Part shown: positions 23,873 to 27,350 of the stretch, in pieces
How the letters are laid out: the number at the start of each line of letters is the position of its first letter
How positions within the stretch are numbered: position 1 is the stretch's first letter
Assembly: GCA_910584185.1 (NCBI GenBank)
Contig: CAJTYC010000027.1
Span: forward strand, 1-27,350
Direction: 5' to 3'
Length of the DNA: 27,350 nt
Source of the DNA: an uncultured Muribaculaceae bacterium
GTDB lineage: Bacteria > Bacteroidota > Bacteroidia > Bacteroidales > Muribaculaceae
The notes under the pieces: generated by a model
The model's input: only the letters and a program-made list of their open reading frames with translations
Database searches by the model: none
What the model was told of the DNA's origin: nothing
Position numbers and translations under genes: made by a program

Positions 23873-24002
23873 TCCTTTCGGCGGCAATCCGTTCGGCTTC
23901 GCGTCGTTGACGCATACGCCTGCGAAACTCCTGCTCGGTCTCGCACGTGCGCCCCTTGCTGCGCATCTCTTCCATGCGCCTCTCTATATAATTGTCTGCC
24001 AT
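23847..24002 (-). CDS. 51-residue highly charged protein, unrecognised
   Basis: A small minus-strand frame from the ATG at 24002 to the TAG at 23847. It starts with MADNYIERRMEEMRSKGR, has a middle TEQEFRRRMRQRREAERIAA and ends AERKLGKNRQE. It is Arg/Glu-rich and predicted to be helical, with one Cys. Similar short charged proteins starting DNYxExxMEE are, as I recall, common in Bacteroidales and usually left as hypothetical, which supports a real gene. A consensus promoter lies upstream at 24208-24238 and its transcript would carry the 172-bp inverted repeat as leader. The last codons come from the 10-bp tandem array. Possibly RNA- or DNA-binding from charge alone; no function is assigned. 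Confidence 0.65.
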   Translation of the reverse strand: MADNYIERRMEEMRSKGRTCETEQEFRRRMRQRREAERIAAERKLGKNRQE

Positions 24003-24023
24003 TGTGTTACGTATCAATATTTT

Positions 24024-24195
24024 CTTTGTGGTCGTCGGCGGCGCCTCTTCTCCCCCAGTACGCTATGCAATTTTATTTGACTGTGTGTCGGGCTCGAGGA
24101 CTATCTTGAATGCTATCTTGTAGTGTTTCAGATTGCCGTTAGTTGACGTTGCATTGCGCACTGGGGGAGAGGAGGCGCCGCCGACGACCACAAAG
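24024..24195. repeat. 172-bp inverted-repeat element (47-bp arms, 78-bp loop)
   Basis: The left arm (24024-24070) and right arm (24149-24195) are reverse complements at 44 of 47 positions, starting CTTTGTGGTCGTCGG on either strand. No clear target-site duplication flanks it and there is no transposase. Each arm, read inward on its own strand, encodes the same peptide stretch VVVGGASSPPVR, two of the three differences being synonymous. The minus frame continues through the loop with good codon use (NGNLKHYKIAFKIVLEPDTQ) and stops in the left arm. Candidates are a MITE, a structured leader RNA or an invertible segment. Confidence 0.85.
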
Positions 24196-24207
24196 CTGAT
24201 CTTTGTG

Positions 24208-24238
24208 CAAATGTAATAATTTTCAATCTTTCCACAAA
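24208..24238 (-). promoter_or_regulatory. consensus promoter reading into the inverted repeat and 51-codon gene
   Basis: On the minus strand, TTTG (24238-24235), a 19-bp spacer and TACATTTG (24215-24208) match the Bacteroidetes consensus. Transcription would begin near 24200, within about 6 bp of the right arm, giving a leader of about 200 nt made almost entirely of the inverted repeat. Confidence 0.65.
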
Positions 24239-24327
24239 ATTTAACGTGACCCCACAATAGGAATTAAACCGCATAATTTGTTATGATAATAAAATAGGAG
24301 ATTAAGGTTCGCATTAAATATACGCTT

Positions 24328-24888
24328 ATGAAAACACATTTTTTACATATCAAGAAGTTGCTTAAGTCGTTGGCCGCAATGGCTGTCGTCTTGGCGGTCT
24401 CTGCGTTCGGCGTTTCGGCGCAGAATAGTCTGCCGGCTCCCGGTTCGGGTGGCAGTTTCCGCCCTTCCGGTAGTTTTGGCGGTCCGGGCTTTGGCGGTCC
24501 CGGTTTCGGGGGTGGCTTCGGCCCTGCCTATAATCCCGGTCCACCGCCACCTCCGGCATGGGGCAACCCATGGAACAATGGCTACAATCCAACGGTCGTA
24601 ATAAGCCCGACGATTACGGTCAACAATTCCGCCAACAGCGGCATTATGAAAGTGATTGCCAACGGCTACGATGCAATGGGCGTATGGCGCGTGCTCCCAC
24701 TCGTGGTGAGCTACCAATATAACGGTGTGCAGTATAACGTGAATGTGCTCAACGCCTGGAACCCATGGACTGACCAATGGGACAAGGGTGTGGACCAGCA
24801 AGCTTTCAGCACCGACTACGTGCTACGCAACGTCACCTACGACTTCTACGTCCCCCTGTCGTTCGGCACATTCTATTTTAACCTCTGA
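24328..24888 (+). CDS. secreted Gly/Pro-rich protein, unknown function
   Basis: A 186-residue exported protein with signal peptide (hydrophobic core LAAMAVVLAVSAFGVSA, likely cut after SAQ near residue 32). A low-complexity segment (about 36-95) follows, rich in Gly, Phe and Pro: FGGPGFGGPGFGGGFGP, then PGPPPPPAWGNPW. The C-terminal domain (about 90-186) is aromatic-rich and beta-like: PTVVISPTITVNN, GYDAMGVWRVLPLVVSYQYN, NAWNPWTDQWDKG and YDFYVPLSFGTFYFNL. It ends in an aromatic strand, as outer-membrane or surface beta proteins often do. No family is recognised. It is monocistronic: divergent from the 51-codon gene and convergent with the PIF1-like gene, and closed by the hairpin at 24901-24938. 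Confidence 0.8.
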   Translation: MKTHFLHIKKLLKSLAAMAVVLAVSAFGVSAQNSLPAPGSGGSFRPSGSFGGPGFGGPGFGGGFGPAYNPGPPPPPAWGNPWNNGYNPTVVISPTITVNNSANSGIMKVIANGYDAMGVWRVLPLVVSYQYNGVQYNVNVLNAWNPWTDQWDKGVDQQAFSTDYVLRNVTYDFYVPLSFGTFYFNL

Positions 24889-24900
24889 CAAAATTTCGCA

Positions 24901-24938
24901 TTAATGCCCCGTCTTACATGAAAAGGACGGGGCGTTAA
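24901..24938. terminator. bidirectional hairpin between convergent genes
   Basis: GCCCCGTC (24906-24913) pairs with GACGGGGC (24926-24933), extended by TTAAT/GTTAA over a 12-nt loop. It lies between two converging genes. T-runs are poor on both sides, so termination may be imperfect. Confidence 0.65.
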
Positions 24939-24956
24939 AACCTTGTGGGTCCCGGC

Positions 24957-27113
24957 TTAAACCTTGTTATGAGACGGGCTTTTTGCTGATAATTGCGATA
25001 GTTGCAGGCATAGGGCATCGGGATGCTCGGCGCGGTATGCGTCAACTATGTCGAGCACGTCGTCGCCTATGCGCTTCACTATGGCCGGTCCGATGGTGGG
25101 AAGCATAAGCAACTCATCATACGACACCGGCAGATAATTCGAAATGAACATAAGCGTGCGTGTATGGCATATCTGAAAAGCTGCCTTCCCCTCTGCCTCG
25201 CTTCTTTTCTTGCGCCAGGCTATGAGCTGTTGCAAAAGCACCGGATTTATGTTGTCTTCCGAACGGTTAGCCGCTTTCGAGGTCTGCACGCGCACACGTT
25301 GCTGCTTGTTGCCCCGTTTGAACGCCCCCTCAGCCTTTATGTCGAGATAGCGGTCCACGTTGAAATCCTCATCCTTGAAGGTCTCGAGTAGCGTCTTGCG
25401 AATCTCGGTTACACCCTCAAGAAGCTCGAGTCTCTCCCTCAGCTTCATCGCAACGTTGCGGTTATCGTGGTCAGATGGCATAGCCTCTGTCCACTCCATA
25501 AGCGTTTTAAGCTGGCCTAAGAAATAATTGGAGGCATCCTTGATGCGCTTGAGAAGCTGTGCATTCTGTCCGGACTGATGGAGCTGATAGAGCTGCATCG
25601 TGAAGCGGTCGCCCACGCTTAGAAGCTGCTCGCGCATCCGCAGCGTGTTCATTGCATATTCCTGCACCTGAGTGGGGTAGAGGCGTAAGAAATTCTCATC
25701 GAAAATCCGGCTCACTCCCTCCACTGCATTGAAGATTGTGCGGAAGTTGAACATGCCGGCAGCGAGGTTGAGACGATAAGCCGACACCATCGACTCCACC
25801 TTCTCGCCGTCGAGGCCATTGTCGGCATGATAACGCATGAACTCGCTTACGGTCATGTCGTTGATTATGGCGTTTGGCGAGAGCGGACGCCCTAATACCA
25901 TACCTTCTAAGGTGCGGCATCGCGACAGCGCCACATATGTCTGGCCGTGGCTGAACGAGGCAGAGGCATCTATGATGGCACGGTCGAAAGTGAGGCCCTG
26001 GCTCTTGTGTATAGTGATAGACCAGGCCAATTTGAGCGGTATTTGGCAGAACACGCCGTCGACTTTCTCGCTGATCTCGTTGGTCTCCTCATTGATCTCA
26101 AACTTTGTGTTTTCCCATTCCACCGGCTCCACGTTGATCGGGTCCGAACCGTCGTCGGGTGTCACTACAAGACCCTCGTCGTCGATGGTTGTGACTTTGC
26201 CCATCATACCGTTGTAGTAATGGCGGTCCATACCCGTATCGTTCTTTATGAACATCACTTGAGCACCCTCTTTTAGCGTCAGCTTCAGGTCCGCCGGATA
26301 GGAGGAAGCCGGGAAGTTGCCGCTCACCTTGGCCACAAACTCGTAAGGCTCGCCGGGCAGCGCCGCGAGTTTCCGTTCGTTGACCATATTGGCAAGGTGA
26401 TTGTGGGTGGTTAGCCTCACGTAACCCTCGGAGTCGTCCGGATTGAAGCCCGGCACATAGCGCTCGTTGAGCCGCCTGAGCACCTCCGCGTCGGCGCGGT
26501 TGTCGCGCACGGCATTGAGCAGGTCGAGAAAGTTGGAGTCGCTCTGGCGATACACCTTCGAAAGCTCTATGGTGACATAGTCGAGTTGCTGCAAGGCGTG
26601 GCTGTCGAAAAAGTATGGCGAGCGGTAATTGGCCTCAAGCAATTGGCGCTCATGCTCCACCACCACCGGCGGCAATTGCTGCAGGTCGCCTATCAGTAGC
26701 AGCTGCACACCTCCAAAGGGGAGCGTGCGGTCTCGGTAACGGCGCAGCACACTGTCTACGGCATCGAGCAGGTCTGCACGTACCATCGACACCTCATCGA
26801 TGACCAGAAGGTCGAGGCCGCGGATAATCCTGATTTTCTCCTTGCTGAATGCTACGCGCCCCTTGCTCTCTCGCTTCATGCCCGGCACATACACGCCGAA
26901 ATCAAGCTGGAAGAAGGAATGCAAAGTCACCCCTCCGGCATTGATGGCAGCTATGCCCGTAGGTGCGCATACCACCATGCGCTTGCGGCTCGAGGTTCGC
27001 AGATTGCGCAGAAATGTGGTCTTTCCCGTGCCCGCCTTGCCTGTAAGAAACAGACTCGCTCCTGTCTGCTCGATTATCTTGCGCGCGAGTTCTATATCGT
27101 TATTGCTCTCCAT
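24957..27113 (-). CDS. PIF1-family SF1 helicase with C-terminal HRDC-like domain
   Basis: A 718-residue SF1B helicase. Visible motifs: Walker A GKAGTGKTT (residues 25-33), Ia VCAPTGIAAINAGGVTLHSF, Walker B LLVIDEVSM (Asp106-Glu107), III LLLIGDLQQLPPV (near 138-150), a 2B/SH3-like insertion region (KVTTIDDEGLVVTPDD), and the C-terminal helicase motifs ITIHKSQGLTFDRAIID and YVALSRCR. Residues about 626-695 resemble an HRDC domain (LLQQLIAWRKKRSEAEG, then FISNYLPVSYDELLMLPTIG). Known Bacteroidetes PIF1 enzymes unwind 5'-3', including G-quadruplex DNA; the same is expected here. It is convergent with the Gly/Pro-rich gene and probably monocistronic. Confidence 0.93.
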   Translation of the reverse strand: MESNNDIELARKIIEQTGASLFLTGKAGTGKTTFLRNLRTSSRKRMVVCAPTGIAAINAGGVTLHSFFQLDFGVYVPGMKRESKGRVAFSKEKIRIIRGLDLLVIDEVSMVRADLLDAVDSVLRRYRDRTLPFGGVQLLLIGDLQQLPPVVVEHERQLLEANYRSPYFFDSHALQQLDYVTIELSKVYRQSDSNFLDLLNAVRDNRADAEVLRRLNERYVPGFNPDDSEGYVRLTTHNHLANMVNERKLAALPGEPYEFVAKVSGNFPASSYPADLKLTLKEGAQVMFIKNDTGMDRHYYNGMMGKVTTIDDEGLVVTPDDGSDPINVEPVEWENTKFEINEETNEISEKVDGVFCQIPLKLAWSITIHKSQGLTFDRAIIDASASFSHGQTYVALSRCRTLEGMVLGRPLSPNAIINDMTVSEFMRYHADNGLDGEKVESMVSAYRLNLAAGMFNFRTIFNAVEGVSRIFDENFLRLYPTQVQEYAMNTLRMREQLLSVGDRFTMQLYQLHQSGQNAQLLKRIKDASNYFLGQLKTLMEWTEAMPSDHDNRNVAMKLRERLELLEGVTEIRKTLLETFKDEDFNVDRYLDIKAEGAFKRGNKQQRVRVQTSKAANRSEDNINPVLLQQLIAWRKKRSEAEGKAAFQICHTRTLMFISNYLPVSYDELLMLPTIGPAIVKRIGDDVLDIVDAYRAEHPDALCLQLSQLSAKSPSHNKV

Positions 27114-27169
27114 ATTATGCTGTCGATATTTGTCTGTGTGATTCGTTGCCCCTTCGTCCGCTCATGCTT

Positions 27170-27177
27170 CAAACTTA
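27170..27177 (-). promoter_or_regulatory. candidate -7 box of the PIF1-like gene
   Basis: On the minus strand this reads TAAGTTTG, matching TAnnTTTG about 57 bp before the ATG at 27113. The -33 region is T-rich but has no exact TTTG at 19-21 bp. Confidence 0.35.
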
Positions 27178-27209
27178 CAAATAAAACTAAAAAAACTTAA
27201 ATATGCAAA

Positions 27210-27251
27210 TGTTCAGTGACGGAAGCTTGTTCCGCAAACCTTAACTGAACA
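27210..27251. repeat. nested inverted repeat upstream of the PIF1-like gene
   Basis: TGTTCAGT (27210-27217) and ACTGAACA (27244-27251) are exact reverse complements. Inside, CGGAA (27220-27224) and TTCCG (27230-27234) form a second stem. TGTTCAG appears a third time at 27302-27308. No gene is recognised between 27114 and 27350. Confidence 0.5.
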
Positions 27252-27350
27252 ATTAGCAATCCAATTAACATATATTAACATGTAGGGTATTGCACTGTAA
27301 CTGTTCAGCGGACGCACTGAGGCGGGGAGGCGAAGATGCTCCGATAGCCA

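Noticed and set aside
23843..24109. 88-codon plus-strand frame over the 10-bp array and left arm
   Set aside because: Antisense to the 51-codon gene, which has a promoter and better codon use; this frame is Cys/Arg/Ser-rich shadow sequence.
24024..24195. Bacteroides-type invertible promoter (as at capsule loci)
   Set aside because: No consensus promoter is found inside the 78-bp loop and no invertase is near, so it is kept only as one possibility, not a call.

Overview
The window looks like chromosomal DNA from a member of the Bacteroidales, most plausibly a Muribaculaceae-like gut bacterium. The evidence is a Mfa2-anchored (type V pilus-like) surface fibre locus with GLUG-repeat lipoproteins, a GldE-type CNNM/CorC protein, a PIF1-like helicase with a C-terminal HRDC-like region, many short SPII lipoprotein signals, few Shine-Dalgarno sites, and promoters of the Bacteroidetes type (TTTG, about 20 bp, TAnnTTTG). 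The family assignment is inference. No rRNA, tRNA, CRISPR array, transposase or integrase was seen.

Left part (1-3260): the 5' 526 codons of polynucleotide phosphorylase on the minus strand (cut by the window edge). Divergent from it is a two-gene unit encoding a thioredoxin-fold lipoprotein that lacks the CXXC motif and an overlapping SUI1/YciH-like factor, closed by a strong terminator. Fibre locus (3300-9230): a DUF3575 protein, a Mfa2/FimB-like lipoprotein anchor (ATGA overlap, strong RBS) and two tandem paralogous lipoproteins, each with a fimbrillin-like N-terminal domain and C-terminal GLUG repeats. These four genes probably assemble a cell-surface fibre or tip. A terminator ends the unit, and its T-tract also supplies the -33 box of the next promoter.

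Middle (9279-13510): a 1201-residue RecB/AddA-like helicase-nuclease, convergent with a lone HipB-like XRE regulator. A 310-bp regulatory stretch follows, with two different inverted repeats, ahead of an unannotated 36-residue single-helix membrane protein. Then comes a long minus-strand block. Listed from its upstream end (23.7 kb) down to 13.5 kb, it holds glycyl-tRNA synthetase, LemA, an FKBP-type lipoprotein, an S9 peptidase, a small lipoprotein overlapping a TIGR02757/DUF2400 gene, a GHL10/DigH-like glycosidase, and gldE plus an Sfp-type phosphopantetheinyl transferase with their own promoter.

Right part (23687-27350): a 51-codon minus-strand gene ends inside a 10-bp tandem array. Its predicted leader RNA contains a striking 172-bp inverted repeat (47-bp arms, 78-bp loop) starting almost at the predicted transcription start. 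Next are a secreted Gly/Pro-rich protein of unknown function and a convergent PIF1-family helicase. The strongest candidates for something undescribed are the 172-bp inverted-repeat leader with its small gene, and the 36-residue membrane protein behind a perfect 12-bp palindrome. Several short-period repeats (8, 10 and 23 bp) sit at gene boundaries.
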